Assembly: GCA_030745875.1 (NCBI GenBank)
Contig: JASLNT010000067.1
Span: 1-64,000 of the forward strand
Source: Phycisphaerae bacterium
GTDB taxonomy: Bacteria; Planctomycetota; Phycisphaerae; SM23-33
Length of the DNA stretch: 64,000 bases
Reading direction: 5' to 3'
Of this stretch, positions 28,139-38,168 are shown one piece after another. A program made the position numbers and the translations under genes. The notes below the pieces were generated by a model. That model was not told the origin of the DNA. It did not search any database and worked only from the letters and a program-made list of their open reading frames with translations. Each line of letters opens with the position of its first letter. Position 1 is the first letter of the stretch.

Positions 28139-29539
28139 ATGACCAAACGAGACACGGCAATACTGGCGGGAATAGTAATGGTTTTTCTGGCCTGCTACTT
28201 CCTGCCGCTAGCCGCCCTGCCGTTTGCCGGCCCGGCGGCTGAAATGCTCGCACTGGTCCGGGACTACGCCCGCCAGCACGTACTGCTGTGCCTGATCCCC
28301 GCGTTTTTCATCGCCGGCGGAATTGCGACGTTCATCAGTTCCGGTTCGATAATGAAATATCTGGGCGCCGGGGCTCGCAAGGTTGTCGCTTATGCGGTGG
28401 CGAGCGTTTCCGGGGCGGTTCTGGCTGTCTGCTCGTGCACCGTTCTGCCCCTGTTCGCGGGGATATACAAAATGGGCGCCGGTATCGGTCCGGCGTGCGC
28501 GTTCCTGTATGCGGGCCCGGCGATAAATGTGCTGGCGATTATTTTGACCGCACGCGTACTGGGGCTGGAGTTAGGCGTTGCGCGGGCGCTCGGAGCGATT
28601 GTATTTTCCGTATTGATCGGTCTTGCGATGCACGCGATATACCGCAAGGAGGAACGCACTCGAGCGATCGCAGCCGCCGAATTGCCCGCCGACCGTGACG
28701 GGAGAAAGCTCTGGCAGAACGCGGCGGTGCTTGGAGTTATGACCGCAGTGTTGATATTTGGGAACTGGGCTGTTTCCGGACAGTTTCTTTTCGGCGTCGC
28801 GTGCTGCCCCGGACCTGACGCACGAATCATCAACAAAGTTCAGGGCGAGGTCCTTTCCGAGGATGAACAGTCCCTTACCGTCCGCCGCGCCGACGAAGAC
28901 GTTATAAGAATTGAACGTGAATTGCTGCGATGGCAAGATCGCATTGAGAACCCCGTATACGCGGGCATTCATCGGGCCAGGTTCTATATCGCTGCGTGTT
29001 TCCTGGCGGCGTTGGCGTTGATGCTGAAGGGTTGGTTCAAGCCCTCCGAGTTGGGGCAGTGGTGCGAATCGACATGGGGATTCGCCAAACAGATTCTCCC
29101 GTTGCTCTTGATAGGCGTGATGGCCGCTGGGATTCTGCTTGGAAGGGGTCCGGGGCACGAAGGCGTCATTCCCAGCCGTTGGATTCAAATGCTCGTCGGC
29201 GAGAGTCCAGAGGCGTTCCTTAGTGCTTCGGGGCTTGGCGGCGGTCCGACCGATGGATTCTTCAGGGCGACCTGGGGCCTGTGGACGAACTTCTTCGCCG
29301 CCCTGTCCGGAGCGTTCATGTATTTCGCGACGCTAACAGAAGTGCCGATCCTTGAGGGACTCCTGCGCGCGGGAATGGGCAAAGGGCCTGCGTTGTCGCT
29401 GTTGCTGGCTGGTCCGGCGCTGTCGCTGCCGAACATGCTGGTGATACGCTCGGTTATGGGCACAAAGAAGACGCTGACGTACGTCATGCTGGTGGTCGTG
29501 ATGGCGACTGCAAGCGGGATGATCTTCTCGCTGATCTGA
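28139..29539 (+). CDS. UPF0718/DUF318-type permease, probable metal(loid) exporter
   Basis: A 466-residue membrane protein of the DUF318 permease family. It has two blocks of transmembrane helices joined by a charged loop of about 80 residues. The conserved motif VCSCTVLPLF (C98, C100) and GAGIGPACAFLYAGPAINV lie in the first half, with LLLAGPALSLPNMLVIRSV echoing them in the second. Relatives export arsenicals or move copper and zinc. The next gene, 16 bases away, is the small thioredoxin that often accompanies this family, which supports thiol-linked metal handling. Confidence 0.85.
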   Translation: MTKRDTAILAGIVMVFLACYFLPLAALPFAGPAAEMLALVRDYARQHVLLCLIPAFFIAGGIATFISSGSIMKYLGAGARKVVAYAVASVSGAVLAVCSCTVLPLFAGIYKMGAGIGPACAFLYAGPAINVLAIILTARVLGLELGVARALGAIVFSVLIGLAMHAIYRKEERTRAIAAAELPADRDGRKLWQNAAVLGVMTAVLIFGNWAVSGQFLFGVACCPGPDARIINKVQGEVLSEDEQSLTVRRADEDVIRIERELLRWQDRIENPVYAGIHRARFYIAACFLAALALMLKGWFKPSELGQWCESTWGFAKQILPLLLIGVMAAGILLGRGPGHEGVIPSRWIQMLVGESPEAFLSASGLGGGPTDGFFRATWGLWTNFFAALSGAFMYFATLTEVPILEGLLRAGMGKGPALSLLLAGPALSLPNMLVIRSVMGTKKTLTYVMLVVVMATASGMIFSLI

Positions 29540-29555
29540 GGAACTGGAGCAACTG

Positions 29556-29789
29556 ATGAAGAAAATACGCGTATTGGGAACGGGATGTGCGAAATGCGAT
29601 CAATTGGCAGCCAACGCCGAAGCAGCCGCAAAGGAACTCGGCCTGGAATACGAACTGACCAAAGTCACCGACATTAACGAGATAACCGCGATGGGTGTGA
29701 TGCTTACCCCCGCGCTGGTGGTTGACGATCAGGTCAGGGCGATGGGCAATGTCCCCGGCGTGGCGGAGATCGTTGTCATGTTGTCGTAG
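29556..29789 (+). CDS. Small thioredoxin-like protein (redox-active disulfide family)
   Basis: A 77-residue thioredoxin-fold protein. The active site GTGCAKC has C11 and C14, then TKVTDINEITAMGVMLTPALVVDDQV with the cis-Pro of the thioredoxin fold (TPAL). It belongs to the MTH895/TM0996-like family and is commonly encoded beside DUF318 permeases. It probably passes electrons or metal to the permease at 28139, with which it forms an operon. Confidence 0.9.
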   Translation: MKKIRVLGTGCAKCDQLAANAEAAAKELGLEYELTKVTDINEITAMGVMLTPALVVDDQVRAMGNVPGVAEIVVMLS

Positions 29790-29857
29790 GCGGCGCCGAC
29801 GAGACTAACGACACCGAGGAAGTTGCAATCCACGGTGATTTGTTTAGAATCGCAGAT

Positions 29858-30901
29858 ATGAGCACAGCGAGAGAATTCAAACGATTCAGAGGCGTCGCGG
29901 CGGCGATTGTGCTGGGTGCGTCTGTTTGCATTATTGCCTGTCAGGCGCGAGCCGCCGAAAGCACCACTCAACCGGCCGACCCACCCGCCGATACGCAGCC
30001 CTTCATACCCGACAACATCTCCGAAGCCGCCATCGAGTTGACACATAGACAGAAGGCGGCGCTGTCGGCGGTGCGAGACGGGAAGGACTATCGCGAATCG
30101 GCCTTCTTCATGATGCTCGCGCGGGTCGAAGAGCTTGTAGACGCGAAAGCAGCCTCCGAGGAATACTCTTCGCTTGAATCGCCAGCCGTCGGTCATCTGA
30201 CTAAGTATCCTAATCGCTATCGCGCGCAGAAACTGCGCATCGGCATGCGTGTTTTTTCTATGCGTGAATTCGTCAGCGGCGCCGAGGGCTGGGACGCTTG
30301 CACTGACTGGCCTAGAGGTAAGAAGGTGTGGTACATGTCCGGTTGGCATGTTTCCGAGAATGGCAAGGGCAGTAAGAACTTGGTGGCGTACTCCCTTGTC
30401 GATCCAACGGAGTTGCTCGGCAAGCCGAGTAGCGTTAAGAGTGACGGCGAGAAGTTCTACAATAACCCCGGTAAACTTCTTAAACTCGCAGCAGTATACT
30501 ACAAGACTTTCAGGCACAAGACGATCGACTCGACCGCATCGAATCCTCGGTTTATGGACTATCCGCTAGTTCTGGCGTACCACCTGGAATCGAGTTCGCC
30601 AACCCGGCCCAAAGACCTGCCGACGACGAGCTTCAGTTTTGTCGATTATATACTTGTCCCGATAATCCTGTTGGCATTGGCGTTATTCGTTGTTCGGAGG
30701 CAAAGCAAGCGCGCGAAGAATACTCCAATCGGCTCCGGACGGGCCGGGAATGTGAAGTACACGCCACTGCGTAATGTCGAAAAAGACGACCTTCCCCCCG
30801 ATGAACGTAACGAAGAACCGGTGGATCAAGCCCTCGTGGATGCAGTCAAAGCCTTCGAAAACAAGAGTAAAGAGAGCGATGGAACAGACGATAAAAGTTG
30901 A
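29858..30901 (+). CDS. Membrane-anchored exported protein, unknown
   Basis: A protein of about 347 residues starting MSTAREF. It has an N-terminal signal peptide (VAAAIVLGASVCIIACQARA), an extracytoplasmic body of about 230 residues, a single transmembrane segment near the C-terminus (YILVPIILLALALFVV) and a cytoplasmic acidic tail. No domain was recognised. A TTG 18 bases upstream is an alternative start. It overlaps aroB by 23 bases, so they are in one transcript. Confidence 0.7.
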   Translation: MSTAREFKRFRGVAAAIVLGASVCIIACQARAAESTTQPADPPADTQPFIPDNISEAAIELTHRQKAALSAVRDGKDYRESAFFMMLARVEELVDAKAASEEYSSLESPAVGHLTKYPNRYRAQKLRIGMRVFSMREFVSGAEGWDACTDWPRGKKVWYMSGWHVSENGKGSKNLVAYSLVDPTELLGKPSSVKSDGEKFYNNPGKLLKLAAVYYKTFRHKTIDSTASNPRFMDYPLVLAYHLESSSPTRPKDLPTTSFSFVDYILVPIILLALALFVVRRQSKRAKNTPIGSGRAGNVKYTPLRNVEKDDLPPDERNEEPVDQALVDAVKAFENKSKESDGTDDKS

Positions 30902-31970
30902 ACTTGGCGAGCGGAGTTACGATGTTCGAATAGGTCCCGGCCTGCTTGATTCTGTCGGCCCGACCGCCGTCGAATTGGGATCCGTTCGCCAGGCGGTCGT
31001 AATCGCCGATTCCAACATCGCCTCCCGGTACGGCCGTCGGGTCGCCACCTCGCTTCAGACCGCGGGCGTTGCAACCGACATGTTTGAATTCCCCTCCGGG
31101 GAGGCCAACAAAACGATGGCGAGTTTCTCCGATCTCATCGACTCGGTATTTACGATCTCTCCGGCGGTTGATCGCGATCTGCTGATAGTCGCCTGCGGCG
31201 GAGGCGTCACAGGAGACATCACCGGATACGTTGCGGCCAGCGTGCTCAGAGGCGTGCGATGGCTGCAGTGCCCCACTTCGCTCCTGGCGGACGTGGATGC
31301 TTCGGTGGGCGGAAAGACGGGAATCAACCATGCGTCGGGAAAGAACCTGATCGGAGCGTTCCACCAGCCCTCAGGCGTGCTGATCGACGTTGACACGCTC
31401 AGGACCCTTCCTGCCGACGATCTCCGGAGCGGACTGGGCGAATGCGTGAAACATGCGGTAATCCGAGATGCGACTCTGCTGGACTTCATCGCTGACAACA
31501 CCGCTGCTATCCTTGCTGGTGAAGCTGGCGTAATGTGCGATCTGATCGCTCGAAACGTTGCGATAAAGGCAGCCGTAGTCGCTGGCGACGAGCGGGAATC
31601 CGGCACGCGGGCGCACCTGAATTTCGGGCACACCATCGGGCACGCAATCGAGACTATTGTGGGTTATGGAACAATATCTCACGGTGCGGCGGTGTCCCTG
31701 GGCATGATCGCCGCCAATGCGATGGCTGTGGCCCGTGGACTGATCGACCAGGGTGACGCCCTTCGCGTGGCCGATGCTCTGGGTGCTTTGGAATTGCCTA
31801 CAGCGTACAGCGGTCTGGACCCCGAACAGGTTTGGGACGTGATGCAGCATGATAAGAAGGCCCGCGCCGGGCGCGTGCGGATGGTCCTTCCCACTGAGAT
31901 CGGGAATGTGGATATCTTTGACGATATCACCGCCCGGGAAGTAGCTCACGCGGTCTCGGCGCTGGAGTAA
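30879..31970 (+). CDS. aroB: 3-dehydroquinate synthase
   Basis: A 363-residue NAD-dependent enzyme making 3-dehydroquinate from DAHP, the second step of the shikimate pathway. Visible motifs are CGGGVTGDITGYVAA (NAD binding), PTSLLADVDASVGGKTGIN, KNLIGAFHQP and, for the metal site, GECVKHAVI and LNFGHTIGHAIE. The start at 30879 (MEQTIKVEL) lies inside the end of the previous gene with GAGAG upstream. Confidence 0.96.
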   Translation: MEQTIKVELGERSYDVRIGPGLLDSVGPTAVELGSVRQAVVIADSNIASRYGRRVATSLQTAGVATDMFEFPSGEANKTMASFSDLIDSVFTISPAVDRDLLIVACGGGVTGDITGYVAASVLRGVRWLQCPTSLLADVDASVGGKTGINHASGKNLIGAFHQPSGVLIDVDTLRTLPADDLRSGLGECVKHAVIRDATLLDFIADNTAAILAGEAGVMCDLIARNVAIKAAVVAGDERESGTRAHLNFGHTIGHAIETIVGYGTISHGAAVSLGMIAANAMAVARGLIDQGDALRVADALGALELPTAYSGLDPEQVWDVMQHDKKARAGRVRMVLPTEIGNVDIFDDITAREVAHAVSALE

Positions 31971-32013
31971 GTTCGAGCCGCCGCGCAACAACTACAGAAT
32001 TGGAAACAGAGAA

Positions 32014-32943
32014 TTGGATATCGATCTGAGCATAGACATCGCCGGCGTGCAACTGGCCAATCCGCTGATGACCGCCAGCGGCACGTGCGGATATGCTGAC
32101 GAATACGCCGATTTCGTGGACCTGACAACACTCGGAGCCTTCGTCACCAAATCGATAACGGTCGAGCCCCGCCCGGGCAACGATTACGAGCGGGTTGTCG
32201 AAACGCGTGCGGGGATGTTGAACGCAATCGGTCTGGCCAACGTGGGGCTCGACGTGTTCCTGGACCAGAAGGTTCCGCTGCTGGAGAAGTTGGGGCTCCC
32301 GGTGTTTGTCAACGCGGCGGGCAGTACTATCGACGACTACGTCGCGGTCGTCGAGGCGCTCCAGGGCGTATCGATCGTCCGCGGTGTGGAACTGAACATC
32401 TCCTGCCCGAATGTCAAAGAAGGCGGGATACAGTTCGGTACGGACCCCGTCCAGGTCGGTGAGATAACCAGGCAGATCAAGAAAGTATGCGGTAAGAATA
32501 TCCTGATCGTAAAACTCTCGCCCAATGTAACAGACATATCGTCAATCGCCGCCGCCGCTGTCGACGCAGGCGCCGACGCCCTGAGCATGATAAACACGCT
32601 GACTGGAATGGCGATAGACACCGAGACGCGGCGCCCGGTTCTGGCGAACGTTACCGGAGGCCTGAGCGGTCCTGCGATTCGTCCGATAGCGCTTCACATG
32701 GTCCACACCGTGTATCGCAACGTCGCCGCCCCCGCCGGTGTTCCGATCATCGCCATGGGTGGCATCCAATACGCAAACGACGCACTGGAATTTCTTTTGG
32801 CGGGTGCTACGGGCCTGGCGGTGGGTACGGCGCTGTTTGTAGATCCGGCGTGCCTGAGCGATATACGCGATGGAATTGTCGATTACCTCAAGCGCTGCGG
32901 GCATACGCGCATTACCGAGATAATCGGCGCCCTGGAGACATGA
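32014..32943 (+). CDS. pyrD: Dihydroorotate dehydrogenase, class 1B-type
   Basis: A 309-residue flavoenzyme oxidising dihydroorotate to orotate in pyrimidine synthesis. It has the class 1 layout (LANPLMTASGTCGYADEY, VNAAGST, VELNISCPNVKEGG with the catalytic Cys, VKLSPNVTD, SMINTLTG, GGLSGPAIRPIAL, GGIQYANDALEF). The closest match is class 1B, which normally pairs with PyrK; no pyrK is in the window. The start is TTG 32014, 43 bases after aroB. Confidence 0.93.
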   Translation: MDIDLSIDIAGVQLANPLMTASGTCGYADEYADFVDLTTLGAFVTKSITVEPRPGNDYERVVETRAGMLNAIGLANVGLDVFLDQKVPLLEKLGLPVFVNAAGSTIDDYVAVVEALQGVSIVRGVELNISCPNVKEGGIQFGTDPVQVGEITRQIKKVCGKNILIVKLSPNVTDISSIAAAAVDAGADALSMINTLTGMAIDTETRRPVLANVTGGLSGPAIRPIALHMVHTVYRNVAAPAGVPIIAMGGIQYANDALEFLLAGATGLAVGTALFVDPACLSDIRDGIVDYLKRCGHTRITEIIGALET

Positions 32944-32947
32944 AGCA

Positions 32948-34435
32948 TCATTTCCCGAAGGCGAACAGGCCCAGCGACACCACCGCTCCGTCAGGATTGT
33001 AATAGAACGCGCTGAACGTGCCTGAATCTATGCTGGTTAACACCAAACCGTAGAAGTTCGCCTGCCTGGCCGCCGACAACTCCCGCTTCGAAGTAGGCGC
33101 GCGGTCTCCGTTGTAAACCTTCTCAAATCGCGTGTGAAGATGACACATCGCACTGAAACCAGCGCGCTGGAGCTCCCGTTCGGGAATATGGTCCCGGTCG
33201 CCCTGAGTCGAGTCGATGCCCTGGGGGTAAAGTTTGGCTGCAGCCTTTCCGCCCTCGAAGAATACTAATCCGCTGCGCGGGCTGTTAAGTCCGGCCCGCA
33301 AGCGGTCGGCGAGAATACGAAGCGCAAGCGACACGCGTTTCCTGTGGAGCATCTCGTCTATGAGTACGATATTCCACAGGTCGGGCATCGTCATTTGGGC
33401 GGCTTGTCTGCTGAATGGACCGGCGCTGCGGTCGACGTGTCTGCGCACCGCAAGCTTCTGTACTATCTGTTTGACCAACTCGTCGCGTTCGATCTTGTTG
33501 CGAGTCGCATCGACCGACAACTTGTTGAGCAGATGATAGTCGCGAATATTGAACTTGTAGTTATATTTCGCGGACCATTGCTTCGCCAACAGCGCAGGTT
33601 TGTCGAGAACTCCTTTATTTTCAGCATGAACGATCACAGAAGCCAGCAATTGACCGCCATTGGCGGGTATGTAACCGAACTTCTCAACGAAGGTTTGCAT
33701 TGTCTGAATGGAAACCGTCTGGGCGGTCATTGCCGTGATTCTATTGAGGAGGTCGATTTCCGCTCCCCTGGCCGAAAGCACCGACAACGCCGAACCCCGC
33801 GCCGCGAACTTCTTGGCGTTCAGCGAATCAAGAAGCACATCCTGCCATTTGCCCGCGCCAAGCCCGCCCACAGCCTGCCGGAACAACTGTTCGTCGGAAC
33901 CGTTGGGAGCCTCGGAAGCCCAAAGTTTGCAGAGGTCCGCGAGAGCCTCGGGTTTGGGATTCTCTATAAGCCAGCGGAGCGTAGCCCGGCGTCTCGGACC
34001 GGCGGGGGCTTGTGCAAGCTTGTTTAACGGAAGCGGATCGGCCGCCCCGCCGTTTGTGACAGTGGTCGCCGAATTCGATCCGTTCCTAACCGTCGCCACC
34101 GCGACGCCCTGACCGAGAATACGTTTTCGCAACGTCGGCGGACAATCGTCCTGATCCAAAGCCGCCGAAACCTCAGCGGGCAGTTGTCCGCCCGGACCGA
34201 CAAGGCTGGCGATAAGATCCAGCGACGCTTCTCTATCGGCGGTGGGAAGGTCCGGATCAAGCACGCGCTGGATATTGTGTCGCATCACCGTTGAGTTTGC
34301 GTACTCCTGCGGGTGGGTGCGCTGTAACTCGGTGAATTCAGCCAGCGTATGCGGAGGGGCTGGTATCGGGTCCACGCAACCGTAACATAACAGGGCGACG
34401 AGGCACAGAGGCAGGATTAGGGTTTTCATGGTCAT
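32948..34435 (-). CDS. Putative lipoprotein, unknown function
   Basis: A 495-residue protein with a signal sequence ending LVALLCYGC, a possible but imperfect lipobox, then a Pro-rich start. The middle has short alpha-helical pairs that could be HEAT-like repeats. The C-terminal part contains FFEGGKAAAKLYPQGID and FYGLVLTSIDSGTFSAFYY. No family was recognised. It stands alone, convergent with pyrD (four-base gap) and divergent from tyrS. Confidence 0.7.
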   Translation of the reverse strand: MTMKTLILPLCLVALLCYGCVDPIPAPPHTLAEFTELQRTHPQEYANSTVMRHNIQRVLDPDLPTADREASLDLIASLVGPGGQLPAEVSAALDQDDCPPTLRKRILGQGVAVATVRNGSNSATTVTNGGAADPLPLNKLAQAPAGPRRRATLRWLIENPKPEALADLCKLWASEAPNGSDEQLFRQAVGGLGAGKWQDVLLDSLNAKKFAARGSALSVLSARGAEIDLLNRITAMTAQTVSIQTMQTFVEKFGYIPANGGQLLASVIVHAENKGVLDKPALLAKQWSAKYNYKFNIRDYHLLNKLSVDATRNKIERDELVKQIVQKLAVRRHVDRSAGPFSRQAAQMTMPDLWNIVLIDEMLHRKRVSLALRILADRLRAGLNSPRSGLVFFEGGKAAAKLYPQGIDSTQGDRDHIPERELQRAGFSAMCHLHTRFEKVYNGDRAPTSKRELSAARQANFYGLVLTSIDSGTFSAFYYNPDGAVVSLGLFAFGK

Positions 34436-34588
34436 GCAGGTCCCATAAGCAATCGCCCGGCGCCCAACGTCGTCCCAAGCCGAGCAGCGTGAATGTCGTA
34501 AATTGCAGTCTAATTAACTTCCGCCAAAAGTCCAGTGGTTTTCCAACTGTTGATAATATCGTTCCGGGCAGTTAGACTCTCGTGCCTT

Positions 34589-35803
34589 ATGAATTCCCCA
34601 TCAACACAACAAGAGCAACTACAGACGCTGCTGCGCGGTTGCGACAAGATTTACACTGTAGACGAACTCGGCGCCCGTCTGGCAGGGTCGGCGGAATCGA
34701 ATCGCCCCCTCCGCATCAAGCTCGGCCTGGACCCAACTGCTCCGGATATCCATCTCGGCCACACCGTAGTGCTCCGTAAGATGCGACAGTTCCAGGACAT
34801 GGGACACAAGGCGGTCCTGATCATCGGCGACTACACCGCCAGAATCGGCGATCCGTCCGGAGTTAACAAGACGCGCCCCATTCTCACGCCCGAGCAGATC
34901 GAGGTGAACGCCAAAACCTACTTCGACCAGGCGGGCCGAATTCTCGATACGTCCGATGACAAACTGGAGATTCGTTACAATAGCGAGTGGCTGGAGGGTT
35001 TGTCGTTTGCCGAACTCATTCAAATCGCCGCCAAAAAGACCGTCGCACAAATGCTGCAGCGGGACAGCTTCAAAAACCGCCTGGACTCGGGCGAAGACGT
35101 ATTCCTCCACGAGATGCTCTACCCGATCATGCAGGGATACGACAGCGTCTGCATTGAGTCCGACGTGGAACTCGGGGGTACCGACCAGACGTTCAATAAT
35201 CTCGTCGGACGCGATCTCCAGAAAGCGTACGGGCGGAAACCGCAGATCGTCATCGTCATGCCGATTCTCGTCGGTTTGGACGGCGTGCAGAAGATGAGCA
35301 AGTCCAAGGGCAACTACATCGGCGTGACCGACGAGCCCAACGACATGTTCGGAAAGGTCATGAGTATTCCCGACACGCTGATGGCCAATTACTTCACGCT
35401 GCTGACCGACTTGCCCCAAGAGCAGATCGCGACACTGACCGACGCTTCGCAAACTCACCCCCGCCAGGCCAAAGTCGAACTGGGCAAGATGATCGTCGCA
35501 CAATACCACGACGACCAAGCCGCCGATACCGCCGCCCAGGAATTCGACAAGGTCTTCAAGCAGCACGACGCGCCCGCGGACATGCCCGACATCGAGTTGT
35601 CCCCCGTGCCGATCGGAATAGTCGAACTCGTATGCTCCGCCGGTTTCGCAGAATCGCGAGGGCAGGCCAAACGCCTTGTAAAGCAGGGCGCGGTCAGTAT
35701 TGACGGTCAGAATATCGCCTCGATTGACGCCGAGGTCGAACCCGCTGACGGGCAAGTGCTCAAAGTCGGCAAGCGACGATTCGGACAGTTGAAGATCGTA
35801 TAA
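34589..35803 (+). CDS. tyrS: Tyrosine--tRNA ligase
   Basis: A 404-residue class I synthetase charging tRNA-Tyr. The HIGH-type motif is HLGHTVVLRK, the KMSKS motif is KMSKSKGNYIG, and a C-terminal S4-type RNA-binding domain is present (ESRGQAKRLVKQGAVSIDG). The length fits the long TyrRS-Z type. The start at 34589 (MNSPSTQQ) is preferred because upstream in-frame sequence from 34535 looks unlike the family. No T-box leader was seen. Confidence 0.96.
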   Translation: MNSPSTQQEQLQTLLRGCDKIYTVDELGARLAGSAESNRPLRIKLGLDPTAPDIHLGHTVVLRKMRQFQDMGHKAVLIIGDYTARIGDPSGVNKTRPILTPEQIEVNAKTYFDQAGRILDTSDDKLEIRYNSEWLEGLSFAELIQIAAKKTVAQMLQRDSFKNRLDSGEDVFLHEMLYPIMQGYDSVCIESDVELGGTDQTFNNLVGRDLQKAYGRKPQIVIVMPILVGLDGVQKMSKSKGNYIGVTDEPNDMFGKVMSIPDTLMANYFTLLTDLPQEQIATLTDASQTHPRQAKVELGKMIVAQYHDDQAADTAAQEFDKVFKQHDAPADMPDIELSPVPIGIVELVCSAGFAESRGQAKRLVKQGAVSIDGQNIASIDAEVEPADGQVLKVGKRRFGQLKIV

Positions 35804-35825
35804 CCACAGCGGACAGTGAAAACGG

Positions 35826-35865
35826 GAAGCCCAGGAATCTGAATGATCCCTGGGCTTCGTTATTC
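35826..35865. terminator. Terminator between tyrS and the aldolase gene
   Basis: GAAGCCCAGG (35826-35835) pairs with CCTGGGCTTC (35849-35858), followed by GTTATTCTT on the plus strand. It serves tyrS and may work for the convergent aldolase gene as well. Confidence 0.7.
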
Positions 35866-35896
35866 TTCAGCTTGCCCGGTCCGGGACGGGTGCGTT

Positions 35897-36916
35897 CTAG
35901 ATGTAGAAGTCGACCATCTCTTTGCAGGTCTTGATCGGGATGTCGCCCGCGTGCCCGGCCTGGCCGAACGCAATCATGCGAGCCTTGCACACTTCCGCCA
36001 TCGCCAGACGCGCCGGAACAAGATACTTGCGAGGATCGAACGCCTCGGGAGTTTCGCTGAACACCTGGCGGATCGCCCCGGTAATCGCCAGTCGGTTGTC
36101 CGTATCGACATTAACTTTCCGAACGCCGTTTGCGATGCCCTTCTGGATCGCTTCGACCGGCACGCCGTAGGTCTGATCGAGCTTCCCGCCGTATTTGTTG
36201 ACGATATCCTGCAGTTCCTGCGGAACCGAGGACGAACCGTGCATGACAAGGTGAGTATTGGGCAGGCGGCGGTGGATTTCTTCGATCAGATCCATCTTCA
36301 GCACATCGCCCGTGGGCTTCTTCTTGAACTTGTAGGCTCCGTGGCTGGTTCCGATCGCGACCGCCAGAGCGTCCACACCGGTCTGCGCGACGAACTCTTC
36401 GGCCTGGTCCGGATCGGTAAGGTGTTCCTGGGCCTCTTCTTCCGACAGTCCGGCGCCGTGTCCGTCTTCAATACCGCCGAGAGCCCCGATCTCTCCTTCG
36501 ACCGAAACGCCTACCGCGTGGGCGGCGTCGACCACGGTTTTCGTCACTTCAACGTTGTATTCGAAGGAACTGGGATTCTTGCCCGACGCATCCAGCGAAC
36601 CGTCCATCATTACAGACGTGAAGCTCTGTTCGATGGCGCTTTGGCAGGTCTCGGCGGAATTACCGTGGTCCAGATGCATCACGATCGGGATCGTCGGATT
36701 CAGCTCAGCCGCCGCCAGCATCAGGTGACGCAGGTAGGCGTCGTTGCTGTATTCGCGGGCTCCGCGGGAAGCCTGGATGATCACGGGCGAATCGGTCTCC
36801 TGGGCGGCGATCATGATCGCCTGGATCTGCTCCATGTTGTTAACGTTAAGGGCGGCCACTCCGTAGTCGTTCTCGGCGGCGTGGTCCAACAGCACTCTCA
36901 GGGGGATAAGCGGCAT
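35897..36916 (-). CDS. fba: Class II fructose-bisphosphate aldolase
   Basis: A 339-residue zinc aldolase cleaving fructose 1,6-bisphosphate in glycolysis. The zinc-site block [11 protein letters not shown], the phosphate/zinc region [31 protein letters not shown] and [14 protein letters not shown] are all present. The start at 36916 (MPLIPL) has GAGG a few bases upstream. A perfect TATAAT on the minus strand (36997-36992) may give it its own promoter, although the -35 is poor. Confidence 0.95.
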   Translation of the reverse strand: MPLIPLRVLLDHAAENDYGVAALNVNNMEQIQAIMIAAQETDSPVIIQASRGAREYSNDAYLRHLMLAAAELNPTIPIVMHLDHGNSAETCQSAIEQSFTSVMMDGSLDASGKNPSSFEYNVEVTKTVVDAAHAVGVSVEGEIGALGGIEDGHGAGLSEEEAQEHLTDPDQAEEFVAQTGVDALAVAIGTSHGAYKFKKKPTGDVLKMDLIEEIHRRLPNTHLVMHGSSSVPQELQDIVNKYGGKLDQTYGVPVEAIQKGIANGVRKVNVDTDNRLAITGAIRQVFSETPEAFDPRKYLVPARLAMAEVCKARMIAFGQAGHAGDIPIKTCKEMVDFYI

Positions 36917-37021
36917 GATAACCTCGGGTCTGTCGTTTGGCGTTTGCGTTAAACTCCGGGCGCCGGGCGGCGCCCACATATTCGGGCGAATATTATACGG
37001 ACGCACCGAAGCAAGTGAAAG

Positions 37022-37708
37022 TCATTTATCGAATTCTGCGGAAATGGCGCGGACCAGCTCGGCGGGCACGCCTATGTCGGCGACAACCACTTTCCCCGTG
37101 AATTCCTGAGCCCCATCCACGTCAAACCCGACCTTCGGCGCCACGAACGTTACCGTCAGATCGGCACGAACCGCAGGTCCGTCGGCGCGTCCGGTGTCGC
37201 AGTCTAGGCCCGTTGGTATGTCCACCGCCACAACAGGCCTCCCCGCCGCGTTGATCTGTTCGACCGCCATCGCAGCCCCGCCGCGAAGGGCTCCGGAAAT
37301 ACCCGTGCCCCCCACCGCGTCGATCACCACGTCAAACTCGCCGAGACTCGCAGACAGCCCCGATAGCTCCTGAGAGGTCGGAAAGCGGATATCGTGCCGC
37401 AGCACGGATATCGCGCGCAGATTCACCTCCGCGCCGCCCGATATCTTCTCAATTGGGCAGATAATGAAGGTAACTACCTCGAAGCCCCGCATCGCAAGAT
37501 GTCTGGCGATAACGTAACCGTCGCCCCCGTTGTTTCCGGGCCCGGCGACAATTGCGACTTTCCGCTCGTTTTCGGAGCCGATGAACTCTTCGATCGCGTC
37601 GGCGCAATTTCGCCCCGCATTCTCCATGAGGATCAGCCCCGGTATTCCCAGGCCCTGAATCGCCGCAGCATCGACCGCGCGAACTTCATCCCGCGTTAGA
37701 GAGTCCAT
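37022..37708 (-). CDS. nnrE: NAD(P)H-hydrate epimerase (YjeF N-terminal family)
   Basis: A 228-residue protein that interconverts damaged NAD(P)H hydrate epimers for repair. Family blocks are MENAGRNCADAI, VAGPGNNGGDGYVIARHL, DAVGGTGISGALRG and DIPTGLDCDTG. It has only the N-terminal YjeF domain; the dehydratase domain is not fused or nearby. It starts 15 bases after thioredoxin and probably shares its promoter. Confidence 0.93.
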   Translation of the reverse strand: MDSLTRDEVRAVDAAAIQGLGIPGLILMENAGRNCADAIEEFIGSENERKVAIVAGPGNNGGDGYVIARHLAMRGFEVVTFIICPIEKISGGAEVNLRAISVLRHDIRFPTSQELSGLSASLGEFDVVIDAVGGTGISGALRGGAAMAVEQINAAGRPVVAVDIPTGLDCDTGRADGPAVRADLTVTFVAPKVGFDVDGAQEFTGKVVVADIGVPAELVRAISAEFDK

Positions 37709-37723
37709 TGTAGTGTCGGTTGA

Positions 37724-38056
37724 CTAAGACAGCAGTTCGTCGATAGCGGCCGTCAGGTCCGTCTTCTGCTGCAAACCCACGAACCGCTGCGCGATCTCGC
37801 CGTTGTTGAAGATGATAACCGTCGGTATCGCACTGATGCCGAACTCCAGCGCAGCATCGCGCGCGTTGTCCGTATCGAGCTTACCGACCTTGATTCTGCC
37901 CGCGTAGGCGTCTGCGATTTCGTCGATAACCGGAGCCAGCATCTTGCAGGGCATGCACCATTCGGCCCAGAAGTCCAGCAGGACCGGAATTTGAGAGTTC
38001 TTGACTTCAGCTTCGAAATTATCGTCGGTGATTTCTATAACGTTTTCGGACGCCAT
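37724..38056 (-). CDS. trxA: Thioredoxin
   Basis: A 110-residue thioredoxin with the active site FWAEWCMPCKMLAP (C34, C37) and the cis-Pro loop IPTVIIF. The usual WCGPC is WCMPC here, which may shift the redox potential. The start at 38056 has AAGGAG eight bases upstream, and a canonical promoter lies at 38104-38132. First gene of a likely thioredoxin-nnrE unit. Confidence 0.95.
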   Translation of the reverse strand: MASENVIEITDDNFEAEVKNSQIPVLLDFWAEWCMPCKMLAPVIDEIADAYAGRIKVGKLDTDNARDAALEFGISAIPTVIIFNNGEIAQRFVGLQQKTDLTAAIDELLS

Positions 38057-38103
38057 GTGGGTCTCCTTATCCACAGTTGGTCAGTTTGTCTTCGATGCAT
38101 AGC

Positions 38104-38132
38104 ATACTAGGCGCTTGCACGTTACTTGTCAA
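38104..38132 (-). promoter_or_regulatory. Canonical sigma-70 promoter for thioredoxin
   Basis: On the minus strand TTGACA (38132-38127) is followed after 17 bases by TAGTAT (38109-38104). The expected start is near 38097, about 40 bases before the ATG at 38056. Confidence 0.75.
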
Positions 38133-38168
38133 CTCCCGGGGATCAGTCGCGGAGCGAACGTTCCACCG

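Noticed and set aside
34619..35755. 378-residue minus frame opposite tyrS
   Set aside because: Antisense shadow of a confident synthetase gene. The frames opposite fba (35843-36952), the macroglobulin (46506-47600) and polA (54566-55648) are rejected for the same reason.
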